DNA from: Liolophura sinensis
Lineage: Eukaryota > Mollusca > Polyplacophora > Chitonida > Chitonidae
DNA: 64,000 nucleotides
Direction of reading: 5' to 3'
Assembly (NCBI RefSeq): GCF_032854445.1
Contig: NC_088307.1
Coordinates: forward strand, 3,164,001 to 3,228,000
A program made the translations under genes and the position numbers. Below are positions 11,461-21,237 of this stretch, piece by piece (the stretch's first letter is position 1; the number at the start of each line of letters is the position of its first letter). The notes beneath the pieces were generated by a model. It saw only the letters and a program-made list of their open reading frames with translations, was not told where the DNA came from and made no database searches.

Positions 11461-12039
11461 GTGCCGCTTCTTATTCAACATGGACAGTAAAACAAGAGCA
11501 GCGACCACACTGTTTTTGTTGGTAAATGATCTCACTTTAGTGAGAGTTTCATTCCGGAGGATGCTTAAAAAGTGAAACCTTACAAACGCCCCAGCATGAT
11601 ACACCATGTCTCACGCAGATTTACATGTAGTTGAGAGTGCACCCAGATGTTGTCAAACTTACTTGCCAGACGCTTACCTAACAACCCATTGTAATACGGG
11701 TTAGATATGTCAATCTACGAATTCAGCTGAATGTCAGAGAGGCTTGAATAATTATTTTTATCAGATAAAATGTAGTGCAAATGAAGATGATCTCCGAAGT
11801 GGGACACTTTCTTTATGCTTTTCTAGTAATCCACACAGGCAAACCAATGACTAACTTGTGATTCGGCAAACAGGACCGGTTGTACAGATTTCTTAGCATT
11901 AAAAATAATTGCACAAGTGGTGATGGAAACGTTTCGTGAACTCGGTATTTACCTAAAAGAAGTGACAACAGAGACTGAATTGTATGCGCAAAATGTTAAT
12001 ATCAATATGTGTCACACTTACAGTGTGTCGCGTTTTAAA

Positions 12040-12265
12040 CAATGCAACCGTCTTCTTTACACTGTGAGTTCGCTGTAAAATACCTCTTCAGTGCACAGCA
12101 CCTTGCCTATAACATGAGAGCTTCCTGGCTGACGGATAATCGCATTTTTTGTGTGTAAGGCATGGTTTAATAACGGTATACATTCCGGTGAATTCATGGC
12201 CCAGTTATCCAGATGTGATGGTTGACAGCGTCGTGACGTAATACTTAATAATAGTCAAAGGGCTT
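12040..12265 (+). repeat. E block copy with downstream YPDVM block, decayed
   Basis: GAGTTCGCTGTAAAATACCT, TTCAGTGCAC, ACCTTGCCTATAACATGA and TACATTCCGGTGAATTCATG align with 24514-24780. The homologous frame reads EFAVKYLFSA...YNMRASWLTD before a TAA. The acceptor position is ACAC instead of ACAG. The downstream part reads SWPSYPDVM, as at 24730-24770. Confidence 0.65.
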
Positions 12266-13942
12266 AGTGCTATATTTCAACATTACCCTTACACGTTGGA
12301 TACAATCACCTCATTTGGCATGGGGATCCCTTGAAGCCTAGCAATTAATGTTATCTTAGGGGTCCTCTGGAGTTTTTTTAAAAAGTTCGTTAAAAGCACC
12401 AAAATTCAAAATTGCCGACATCAATGACAAATTATAGCTTTTCAGAATGAAAATGAAAGAATGAAAAAAAAAAAAAAAGAAAACAAAACAAAAAAAAAAA
12501 CAAACAAACAAAGGAAACATACATTAATTACATTGGACGAAACATACTGTCTGGTGTAGTTATTTACTACTTGTTTACATGTTTGTGTATGCAAGGTCTT
12601 TGTGTCCAGCAATACACACACATTACACACCCCCGATCCAAGTCTATATAGGTCGACGTTATTTCTTACGCTTATGTATATATACATGGTTATTGATAAC
12701 CTACTGCATATAACACCACTGAACAAACCTTAGCTTGTGTGGTAGCAATTGCCTACAGTGCTAGTACAACTTTCGATATACATGTATATAATACGGATAT
12801 TCCATGAATACACCCGAGTACACACTTCTCCATTATATCACATCAAACAAACTATATGTCTATACCAAAGTAGCTGAACGGCAGTATACACTTTAGTAAT
12901 TATAATGGTCACAGTGTTCATCCACATTACTACGTAAAGCCTGTAATGTACACAGTAATGTCGCCAAAGTAGACGCTCAATACATCAATTAGCTTTATTA
13001 CAAATAAGCAATAATATTTACCACCACATCCGCCAAGGAATGATTCAAGAGGTTTTCATATGGATGCATCGTACTTAACATACTGGGCCTGTGAGCAAGT
13101 AATACATAGTCTACTGTCAGCTGCATACAACAACTGCCTGTACATGTACGTATTTAACAACATACAGACTATGAACAAATGATAAAAGAGAGTTATCAGA
13201 ACTTTTCCACAAGCTGTCTGCTACTTCAGCAATACATGAATAGAATACAAAACTAACAACAAACGCTGACAAAAGGGAAATGGACGGAGAGTTCTTGTCC
13301 ATGATTAAACCAATACTATATTGAGTCTAATATCATTAACAGACCCCACAGTTTGTGATTTGCGCAAGTACTACGCAAGATACAAGTCATCGAGAGCAAC
13401 TGCAATGCAGTCTGTCTGAGCACGCAGCAGGCAACGAGAATTTGGAAAACTATAAAAATCGCAGAAGGTACTTCCCTCCAAAAACCTCACGGGGTGTCGG
13501 CAATTGCTAAAAACTGCCAGTGAAACATGAGTTTCTGTAAGTAAAGCCTATGGACATCTAAATCTGTTTCACAAATCAAAGAGGAGGGCAGCGTGCTGCA
13601 ATACTATACTCGCACATGTGCTAATCACCGTGTACAACAACCAAACAGGGAGCGATTACACTATCAGTTAGCCGCAGAGTAACAGATCTGGCTCATTGCA
13701 TGGGACAATGCTTATTCACCATGACAGTTGTTCGGGCGGCTATATCAACCAGAAAACCCGATGTTTTCGGCTAGGCTGCGACAGTGATCACGGACCACAT
13801 GTTGTTATGCACCCCAATGACGTAACCTGACCCTGACATTACCTTACGCAAGGAAATAACTCTGCCTGTCAGATTATGTACAGAAAATGCTTTCTTCACA
13901 TTCCAAATATGCTTCCATCTATTTAGGTGTTTGTGATTCAAC
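12266..13942. other. Long stretch without genes; adenine-rich tract at 12455-12513
   Basis: Apart from an A-rich run with (CAAA)n at 12455-12513 I see no repeat family, RNA or gene. All open frames are under 95 codons and unremarkable. Confidence 0.4.
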
Positions 13943-15695
13943 ATGGAGCTAAATTGGGATCGCTGCGTGATTTGCCAGCAAGAGACTGCTGAGCCGTTCA
14001 AGTGTCCGTTGAAGAGCCTTGGAACCAGTAGTGATAAGGCATATGCAGGCTACAAGTTTTTTCTGACCAATGTAGAACAGTTTGAAAATACAGATGAGAA
14101 AATGAACGAGTCTCGAGTATTTGTAAAACTAACAAGCTGCACAGAGAAATCTGTGGATTCTGGAACTCTTCTCTTCAAGCTGAATGAAATTCACCATCTG
14201 TATGTAAATTGTCTTGACGAATTGGATATCAAGTAATCAGTTAGCAAAATCAATCGTTTCTCAAGGCGGCACATCCAGGTCGAACCAAGCACGCCCACCA
14301 CGTCACTCTGTTGACCTTGCATAAACTTCAGAAGGAAGCTTTCATGATAGGCGAAGGCCGGAATGACGAAAACTACCACAGCTTGGAGAATCCAGTTGCA
14401 GAAGAGGAGCCCTACTTTTATGTACTATAACTGATCATGAGACATGAAACTTTTCATTTTTTTAAGGCTCACAGAGAGGAGGCTTTTCCTCTGTATATGA
14501 AAGTCTTGGGGAACTCACGCTGCTGATCTTTGATTTCGATCATGTGAAGTAATCAAGGTGGATGCCTGTCCACATCAGGGATATGAAGTTCTTACCTACC
14601 ACTATCAAGAATGACTTTGAGTAGTTTTCTCACTGGGTCCTTTCGAAGACAACAAACAGATTTTCTGCTATCCCATTTGACCAGGCTCATGAGGAGGAGA
14701 ACAAGATTGTGAAAGGTTCAGGCGGTGGTGTTAGGCTTACCGAAAACCCTCTTGCTTTCCGACGATGGATGCTTTCGGGACCAGAGATGGCGAGGCTTGA
14801 AGGACAATTCCTTCCCGATGATGACACAGACATCCCGGAGATCTGCCAGCATCACGAACAAGGAATCTCAGCACAGAAGACTTTTCAGAGACACGTCGTC
14901 AGCCTGTCAGACACCATTAGGCCAATCCTTTTTCGGGTGATTTTTCAGATCTGGTAATTCTTGACAGTCGCAACTGCCCGGATGAATCAGTGGTAGCCAC
15001 ACTGCGCACCTAAGGCAAGAAACAACCCCAGGGCTTCGTCAACAATGTGCTTGTTTTGCGTAGCCATCTATCCATGACCCAATCTAGAGGAATTCCCTAG
15101 CATTATTCAGAAAGCCTCAACTCAGGGTACATTTAAGCAGGGGAAGAAGATCAGTGCTTCAGAACAATGTGGTACTCTTTGGTCAACCAAATATATGTAT
15201 GCAGAACGGGAATAATGACTTGGACGAGTTCTTTGTACATGATATACAGTCCTTCTTTCCCTCTAGGACAATGGCAAGCTTCATTTGCCCAGCACCAAGT
15301 CTGACCTGCCGAAATGTCTTGAACAGCAAGACCAAACAGAGCCACCTTCTGCTTTTGACTGCATAGTCCTGGATGGTACCGTCATTGTCCACTGCCTCCC
15401 TATTACACGCGTGAGAACCTTTCATGAGTATATAGACAGGGTATTCATCCCTTACTTGGAGAAGCAACTGCAGGAAGCTACGAAGTTCGATATTGTGTAG
15501 GACAAATACTCACAGATAGTTTGAAGGAATCTACTAGGGAAGGGGAAAGGGTGTGCGTACTGGATGGACTTCCTCGGTGATCCAGTTAACAAAAAAGAAC
15601 TATTTGCCCTTTTGACTTCCAAAATGGAGGAGTTCTCCTGGCTCACCACTTTGCAAGTGGAAATCTTCTTCAGAGAAAACTGTAAACTATGATCT
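13943..15695 (+). pseudogene. Decayed intronless copy of a multi-copy invertebrate protein family of unknown function
   Basis: A chain of plus-strand segments in different frames reads as one degraded protein of roughly 580 residues. The first segment starts at ATG 13943 with MELNWDRCVICQQETAEP (a CxxC-like start) and runs 97 codons to TAA. Around 14600-14900 come DFESFLTGSF-like, DQAHEEEN, VKGSGGGVRLTENPLAFRRW, GPEMARLEGQF and HHEQGISAQKTFQ segments; then GDFSDLVILDSRNC (about 14935-14980); then the 15285-15500 frame with KSDLPKCLEQ, VLDGTVIVHCLP, EYIDRVFIPYLEKQLQEA and FDIV; then MDFLGDPVNKKELFALL to about 15690. From memory these blocks (AHEQNN...VKGxGGAVGLTENPxAFRRWMVAGPE and LDGxVIVHxL) belong to a family found in many copies in cnidarian, mollusc and other invertebrate genomes; its function is unknown to me. 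At least five frame changes and stops break it. The absence of introns across 1.7 kb suggests a mobile or retroposed origin. Confidence 0.75.
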
Positions 15696-16113
15696 TTGTT
15701 TAATAGCAGTCACGGAGCTTACATTTAGTAAAACAACTTTCTGAGACAGAGTATGGAAAATTAGGAACCAAAAAAATTAAAGAATTCAAGGCACTTCCTT
15801 GAAAATGGAGTTTTCTCTAGTTTATGTTTATTGGGTGATTTTCCCCTTCCAACCCGAAGGGTATAGAGGTTTATGGGACATTTCCTATTTATTAGTATTA
15901 TTGTATTTCAAAAATTTGTATGTACAATTAATAATGTACAAGGCCACATTTTACTACCCAAAAGCCAGATATCTGGAAAATACCATGGTTTCCCAAGACT
16001 CACCGGACACGAGCAATTTTTCGTCGTCGGTCATTTTTAATTTTGGTGTCCAGCTTGTCGACAATTCCCCAATGGCTGGCTATCACTCCTCCGACATTGC
16101 ACTTTATAAATCG
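15696..16113. other. Unassigned; start of a 174-codon open frame
   Basis: An open frame of 174 codons runs 15799-16323 (MKMEFSLVYVYW...), but its N-terminal two thirds is low-complexity hydrophobic or aromatic sequence from AT-rich DNA. Only the S block at its 3' end is shared with other loci. I do not call it a gene. Confidence 0.3.
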
Positions 16114-16275
16114 GTTTTCTGGTCAGGTAAACACTATTACATCAAACAATTCACAGGGAATGACGCCATCGATCTTGGGCCAATTCCACCGCTACCCGCT
16201 CAACCATATTGTCTATTTACGGGTCGTGTAACAGAAAATCGATTACTGGACATAGGAGACATTGTGTATGGGTCT
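16114..16275 (+). repeat. S block copy 2 (open frame SVFWSGKHYYIKQF...)
   Basis: Frame TCG GTT TTC TGG TCA GGT AAA gives SVFWSGKHYYIKQF, then DAIDLGPIPPLPAQPY, CLFTGRV and TENRLLDIGDIVYG, with no stop until TAG near 16319. It is the longest uninterrupted copy and shares the 3' extension ENRLLDIGDIVYG with copy 4 at 24840. The CAG-GTAAAC inside the block is a good splice donor match, an alternative reason for its conservation. Confidence 0.6.
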
Positions 16276-16487
16276 TTGTGCAGCATGGTGCACACATGTG
16301 AAACAAAAAAGGCTTTTAGATAATTTTCCAAGGCAAAGTGAAAAAGTTGTAGAACAGCAGCATTCTGAGTACAAAAGTTTACTCCTGTAAAACTTCACAG
16401 CTCTGAAGTAAGACAAAGCCAAACATATCGCTTTTTGACAGTACAGAATCGAGTCTGCGTATTCAAAACCAATACACTTGATTATAT

Positions 16488-16695
16488 TGGATTGGTGTTT
16501 TACGCCGTACACAAGAATGTTTCACTTATACGACGGCGGCCTGTATTATTGCGGGAGGAAATCGGTCAGGTGGAAAACCACGACCATCCTCAGGTTGATG
16601 AAGACCTTCCCACTTATGGCCGGAGAGGAAGCCATCGCACTGGTGATAGGCATCTGGGCCATTTCGCCGCGGTGGCTTGCTAACCTCCACGGCCA
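16488..16695 (-). repeat. SINE family 1, 3' two thirds, minus orientation
   Basis: GATTGGTGTTTTACGCCGTA, GTTTCACTTATACGACGGCG, CACGACCATCCTCAGG, CTTCCCACTTATGGCCGGAG and GAGGAAGCCA are the reverse complement of the SINE. The head after 16650 is altered, with a degenerate TAACCTCCACGG remnant. Confidence 0.85.
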
Positions 16696-16871
16696 CGGAC
16701 GGAACACAAAACCAACAGAGGTGTCATTAACAAATAATAATCTATTGAAATGTAATGCTATATTTAACTTCTAACAAACAAGCCCACCTTACATATCGGA
16801 TTTATCTATACGTAGACGCAATCCTTCGCATCCGCTATTATGTTGGCAGCGCCAACTGTCAGGACGCCTTC

Positions 16872-17040
16872 AGAATCGATTTTATAGTCATGTAAACTGC
16901 ATTACATTAAGCAATTCACGACGAATGACACTGTGTATCTCTGGCCAATTCCTCTAAAAAGCCAATTAGCCATAATGTGTATTTACGTGGTCACGGCCCA
17001 CACTATTGATTACTGGACAACCGCGTATATTCCGACCATA
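16872..17040 (+). repeat. S block copy 3 (variant subtype, one stop)
   Basis: GAATCGATTTTATAGTCATG begins a variant copy whose best relative is 25384-25540. In the S frame it reads SIL-stop-SCKLHYIKQFTTNDT, then VYLWPIPL, so the Trp codon of the other copies is TAG here. Copies 3 and 5 form a subtype and sit about 550-750 bp downstream of copies 2 and 4 respectively, indicating duplication of a two-S-block segment. Confidence 0.6.
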
Positions 17041-17550
17041 GGGAAGAGCGTTTTCAGGATTTACATTGTGAACAGATTTTCTTCGTTGTCTTTGTCCTGT
17101 TGACTATATTAAAGATGCTAAAGTCTTTTGGGATTGTTCTAAATGTCCATCGCGGTGGACATACGGTATTCTAAGGATAATGTTAAAAGAGGGCTTTTTG
17201 GGGCTTTAGCAACCTTCAGCGTTACCACAAGTCACTTACACGTCGGCATGCTCGACGCTTGGATGACCCTTAAACTGTCACCAGAGCCCTGAACGTTACT
17301 GTGTGTGACAACAGTGGTTGACCCCTTCAGCGTTAATCGTTTCATAAGACGTCACGAAAAATTCGGCACGACCCCATGCCCGCCGACCGCGTGTAACGAC
17401 TGATCAAGCCCACAGTGCTACTGAAATTGTTCAAGAAATATGATAAAATTGTGAGCACGTTAAATTGAAACTGACTGCTGCGTTCTTAGCTCTGTATACT
17501 CTGATACTTCTCTTGACACATGTACATTGTTGCATACCTCTGCGTGATAT

Positions 17551-17740
17551 CGATTGATTGATTGATCTAATTGGAAGTTGTACGTCGTACTTGGAAATAT
17601 TTCACTCATCCGACGATATCTAGCGGGGCGGAAGGAAACGGGGTGGTGATCAGGAAAAACCCATGACCATTTGCAAGCTGTTTTAAGACCCTCCCACGTA
17701 CGACCGGGCAGGAAGCCAACATTAGCAGCCTCATAAAAGA
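17551..17740 (-). repeat. SINE family 1, old degenerate copy with (GATT)n tail
   Basis: GATTGATTGATTGAT, then GTACGTCGTACTTGGAAATA, TTTCACTCATCCGACGAT, CCATGACCATTTGCAAGCTG and CCTCCCACGTACGACCGG follow the SINE in minus orientation. The start of the same insertion is present at the homologous site 25878-25925, so this insertion predates duplication of the unit. Confidence 0.75.
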
Positions 17741-18288
17741 CATGTGATATAGAGATGTGGCCAGTCTAGTACAGTATCGCCTCAAATATAGACAGAAAGG
17801 AATGCCGTGTTTATACGTATTTAGTTGTGAACAGCTGTACACAGAGAGAAATCAAAAGGATAATAACACTAATCTTTATAAATTAGTGTAAAATCAAAAA
17901 ATATAATATTTTTCATTATGTACATTAAAGATAGGATTCTTAAATAATGTAACACAATGCATGGTTAATTAATACACAAGTGTGTTGAAATGGTCGAGAT
18001 CTATGGCCGATGGCTTCCATTCAGACCGGGTTTATTTAACATCTAACAAAGCCTGGTACTTTGTAAAATGGAAAAAAATTTGAAAGGTTAAAGAGAGGGA
18101 ACACTGTCTAATGTGTCGACTAACAGGAGGAAAACAGGGATTTCCATTTAAAAACTGTTGTCTGTGTACGGTTAGCGGGGATCTCAAATCTGTTGTCCGA
18201 CCAACGTATCATTTGCCACACCCTTGTCATATAAGTGCGTATACAAACATACTTAGATTGACAGGATATTTTAACAGTGAAAACTTGT
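17741..18288. other. No recognisable feature
   Basis: AT-rich sequence. A 62-codon plus frame (18111-18299) begins MCRLTGGKQG but I recognise nothing in it. Confidence 0.35.
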
Positions 18289-18558
18289 TGTCCCAGTGAC
18301 TCTTTACTCCCTGGGAACATTCCCATATATAAGACCTGTAAAAAATGTTATCTTCATTCGTTGATAAGAACAAGCTGTTTGAAACTGCAATCGCAATACA
18401 AAAATGTAAAAAGCTGAGAAGGCTCATTTGCATTTTTATTCTATCATTTTCATTCAAATATAGGAACGAAACCTATTGTGTATTTGTCACAACATATGTG
18501 TAATAAACAGGAAAGTCACTAAGGTTTAGCGCATATCGTCAGTCATATTTTCTCCAAA
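18289..18558 (+). repeat. Unit block M, first half
   Basis: CTTTACTCCCTGGGAACATT, CCCATATATAAGACCTGT, AGCTGAGAAGGCTCAT, ACATATGTGTAATAAACAG and GCGCATATCGTCAGTCATAT match 25928-26140 in order. The match stops at about 18558, where an unrelated GC-rich segment begins. Confidence 0.8.
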
Positions 18559-18668
18559 GACTCTCCTCCTCCTCCTCCGTCAGACGCTCCGTGTGCTTGC
18601 CGTTGATGTCGTACAAGATTATCTCGACGTGCAAGCTCGCGCTGGCATTCTGCATATTTGTGGGCCAT
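18543..18668 (-). pseudogene. Short frame with half of a C2H2-type zinc finger, truncated at an insertion junction
   Basis: On the minus strand an ATG at 18668 opens a 41-codon frame. It contains a Cys, then 12 residues with ARRDNLVR, then His-x4-His followed by G: the spacing and residues of the second half of a C2H2 finger. The expected first Cys is missing. A glycine run follows, and the frame runs into unit-homologous DNA, where it stops, so only an N-terminal fragment is present. A TTTTATAG word about 75 nt upstream (near 18745) could be a TATA box. I do not know the parent gene; such fingers occur in host and in mobile-element or viral proteins. Confidence 0.35.
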
Positions 18669-19390
18669 GATTTGTTTTCACGAGAGATGGCGTCCCCTAA
18701 CACTTTTCAGGCCTTTTTGTACACGCTGCTCAACCTAGAAAAGACTATAAAACAAGCGGTTGGACGACTTCACTACTGTGACGGGGGTGCTCCCTTCCTT
18801 CTGTCGTGAGCGAGCGGGAAAATTGGAGAAAATCACAAGGGTTTAAATGTATCGGCACGATCTCCCCTATCTCCCAACCTTTTATTTACCCCGTCAACGC
18901 GGACGTCAACAAAATTGGCACGCAATACGCTTGGCACAACGGAGCTGAGGAACCCAACATCTCAAGCCCATGTTTAGCTCACCCCGTTGCTCACTGGCTC
19001 GTCCGCTCGCCTCTCATTGGAGGTCGCAGCGCGGACTTGAACGAAATCGGAGCAGAAAAAATCCAACCCACCCATTGGTCCGTTTAGGCGCGCCACAGCT
19101 CAAAACTCAACCCTACAAGCCGTCCGGACAGTAAACTATACTATACTGTACTGTAGTGTACTGTACTGTTCTATCCTATACTATACTGTACTATACTATA
19201 CTATACTATACTATACTATACTGTACTGTACTGTACTGTACTGTACTATACTATACTATACTATACTATACTATACTATACTATACTATACTATACTATA
19301 CTGTACTGTACCATACTATACTATACGATACAGAGCGCGGACTCAACGACACCTTTGCGTCCCCCTCCGCCTCCCCAAATGAACACATTC
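18559..19390. mobile_element. GC-rich inserted segment of unknown origin, absent from the paralogous copy
   Basis: Unit block M is continuous at 26140-26345 but here is split by roughly 830 bp, of which about 640 bp is extra. The insert is visibly more GC-rich than its surroundings and carries three copies of a GCGGAC...AACGAAAT-like motif (18898, 19030, 19336), CCATTGG-type words, an AGGCGCGCC near 19086, and the 5-bp satellite at its right end. It looks like a fragment of foreign or mobile DNA, but no replicase, integrase or capsid-like frame is visible. Confidence 0.5.
19132..19328 (+). repeat. (CTATA/CTGTA)n microsatellite
   Basis: About 39 tandem 5-bp units, mostly CTATA with blocks of CTGTA. 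The 83-codon open frame over it (YTILYYTIL...) is a by-product of a repeat lacking stops in that frame. Confidence 0.97.
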
Positions 19391-20345
19391 GGCCCATTTT
19401 ATACTAATTTCCTTCTTACTATCGCCGACAGTGTTTCTTTTCTCATGTAGATGTAACGTGCTCATTTCGGTGTGTTTTGCCCAAACCACAAAGTAACGTT
19501 TCATCTCAAACACGATGTAAAGAGTAATCAAACCGAGAGCGTTCTTATCGATCGGCTATTCCATAAACCCTAGCAACTGCCAGTTGTCCCTATTCCAAGG
19601 ACAAGGGCAGGGTTTTGCTTCTAAAAACACACGTTGTTGCCACAAACCGCATACCGGCACGACCTTCGATTTTCAGTTGCCGTGCGCTTTTTGATAAGCA
19701 TCATACAATATGGAGGAACTTGTCAACCGGCTAAAACTGATGTGTGAAAATGAAGAGTAATGATTGGTGTGTCATGAAAAAATGTATAGAGTCAAACACA
19801 TACACTGTAGAGAGTCAGAAATGGCTAATAATGACACAATCAATGCTGACAGAACTTGCACGAGCAGCCCGTCATTATATAATCACGCCATTACTTTACA
19901 AGCCTCAGTCGTTCTAAAGTTTACATCGCTGGACTTAGAAAAAATCCTTTCAAAAGCCTTTCAAAAGTATTTGACCTGTTTAAGCTTTGTGGTGTCAATC
20001 TCCATTCCCTGTTACAACAAAAATTCTAAAACTCAGATAAGACCTCAGCCATGAGTTGTCCCATCGGACAGATTGCATTTTAGCTGCGTTGGATACCGGA
20101 TGTAGTATTGTTCATATTTATCACAATTTTTATTTATTTTTTATTGCATAAATGTAGAAAAAGAAAAAGCCCTTTGTTGTCTTTTTAAGTTTCGGATTCC
20201 GGATAAGGGAATGACACTGAACGATTTATCAAGCCATCTTTTGCTCCACATCGTGTAAAGGTGTGTTGTCTGATAATATAGGTGGAATACACTCTGTGAC
20301 CCACAGATCTTCTTGTGTGAGGGCAATATGATGTTATAGAATCAG
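19391..20345 (+). repeat. Unit block M, second half
   Basis: Strongly similar to 26346-27440: shared words include CGTGCTCATTTCGGTGTGTT, CCACAAAGTAACGTTTCATC, TCAAACACGATGTAAAGAG, GACAAGCGCAGGGTTTTGCT-like and GACAGATTGCATTTTAGCTG. Weaker copies lie at 37050-37150 and 50060-50140. A 96-codon frame (19764-20054) is not conserved as an open frame in the 26.7-kb copy, so I do not call it coding. Confidence 0.8.
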
Positions 20346-20914
20346 ATGTTACCTCAGGTATATGACGAAATAAGCAGTTGTGTCATACCTTGCCTCAGTT
20401 TCATTGCATTTTTGAGACATTGTGCTAGGTAACATATATGCTATTGTTACTTCTAATGTTCAAGCTTTTCATAAAATAGTTAGAGTAAAATTTTAACTTA
20501 CTCTGTTCGTCGCTGCTGTGGTTTTACTCCCTAGGCTGTAAGTCTTCTATTATATCACTTATTGGTAAATAGAATCGGACACGCTGTTACATACTAACAG
20601 TGCACTCTGGCCTGTGGTTGGAAGGATCAAGTTGCAACGTACACCTACAAGCAGGTGTTAGCGGAAGACAACTCAACCGCTCATGACTGAAAGACTGTAG
20701 GCTGCAACCATGACCACACCTGTCATTAAAACATGATTGTGTCCTGTCCCGTACAATTCGGAACGCCAGCTTGTTTCATTTAAGCACAGTGGTGTTTACG
20801 AAACGTATAACTTTGTTCTGGGCTCCGATATCAATTCCAATAAGGAATTACCTTACAATAGAGGTTGCTCAGTTGTGTAGAGTGCAGCTTCAGCTGATCA
20901 AGTAATCGTACGTA
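20346..20914. other. Unassigned sequence left of the Tc1 element
   Basis: No gene or recognised repeat. It ends with the TA target dinucleotide at 20913-20914. Confidence 0.4.
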
Positions 20915-21120
20915 CAGTCATGGAAAAAATTATTAGACCACTCATATTTTCTTTGGTTTCTTGTTCATTTTAATGCCTGGCAACCCTAAAGGTGTATTAA
21001 CCGAAGATTACAATGAATACGACAAAAATCCAGCTGATTCCATAATACTTTGTCGTATTTGATATGCTTTAAGGTCAGTTGTATTCCTAGGGTGTATGCG
21101 AGGCAATTTCATGCTTTCCA

Positions 21121-21190
21121 TTTACATGCAGACTTACATAAAGAGTGGTTTCCTGTTTACATGTAGGCTTACATAAATAGGGGTCTCTTG
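21121..21190 (+). repeat. Two 35-bp direct repeats upstream of the transposase
   Basis: TTTACATGCAGACTTACATA (continuing to 21155) is followed at once by TTTACATGTAGGCTTACATA (continuing to 21190), then a third partial TTTATATATT. These could be transposase-binding or promoter repeats; that role is inferred from position only. Confidence 0.85.
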
Positions 21191-21203
21191 TTTATATATT
21201 AAG
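21191..21203 (+). promoter_or_regulatory. Candidate TATA box of the transposase gene
   Basis: TTTATATATTAAG lies about 35-47 nt upstream of the ATG at 21238. The TATA-like composition and position are suggestive only. Confidence 0.4.
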
Positions 21204-21237
21204 ACGCAGCACAACTCGGTAGTTGTCAGCTCTCATA

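Noticed and set aside
15799-16323. 174-codon frame as a host gene
   Set aside because: The N-terminal part is AT-driven hydrophobic sequence not shared with paralogous units; only the terminal S block recurs.
18591-19087. Two plus-strand frames (72 and 93 aa) in the GC-rich insert
   Set aside because: No recognisable domain. The minus-strand zinc-finger-like frame overlaps the first, and the second covers repeated noncoding motifs.
19156-19407. Tyr/Leu-rich 83-codon frame
   Set aside because: Translation of a (CTATA/CTGTA)n microsatellite.
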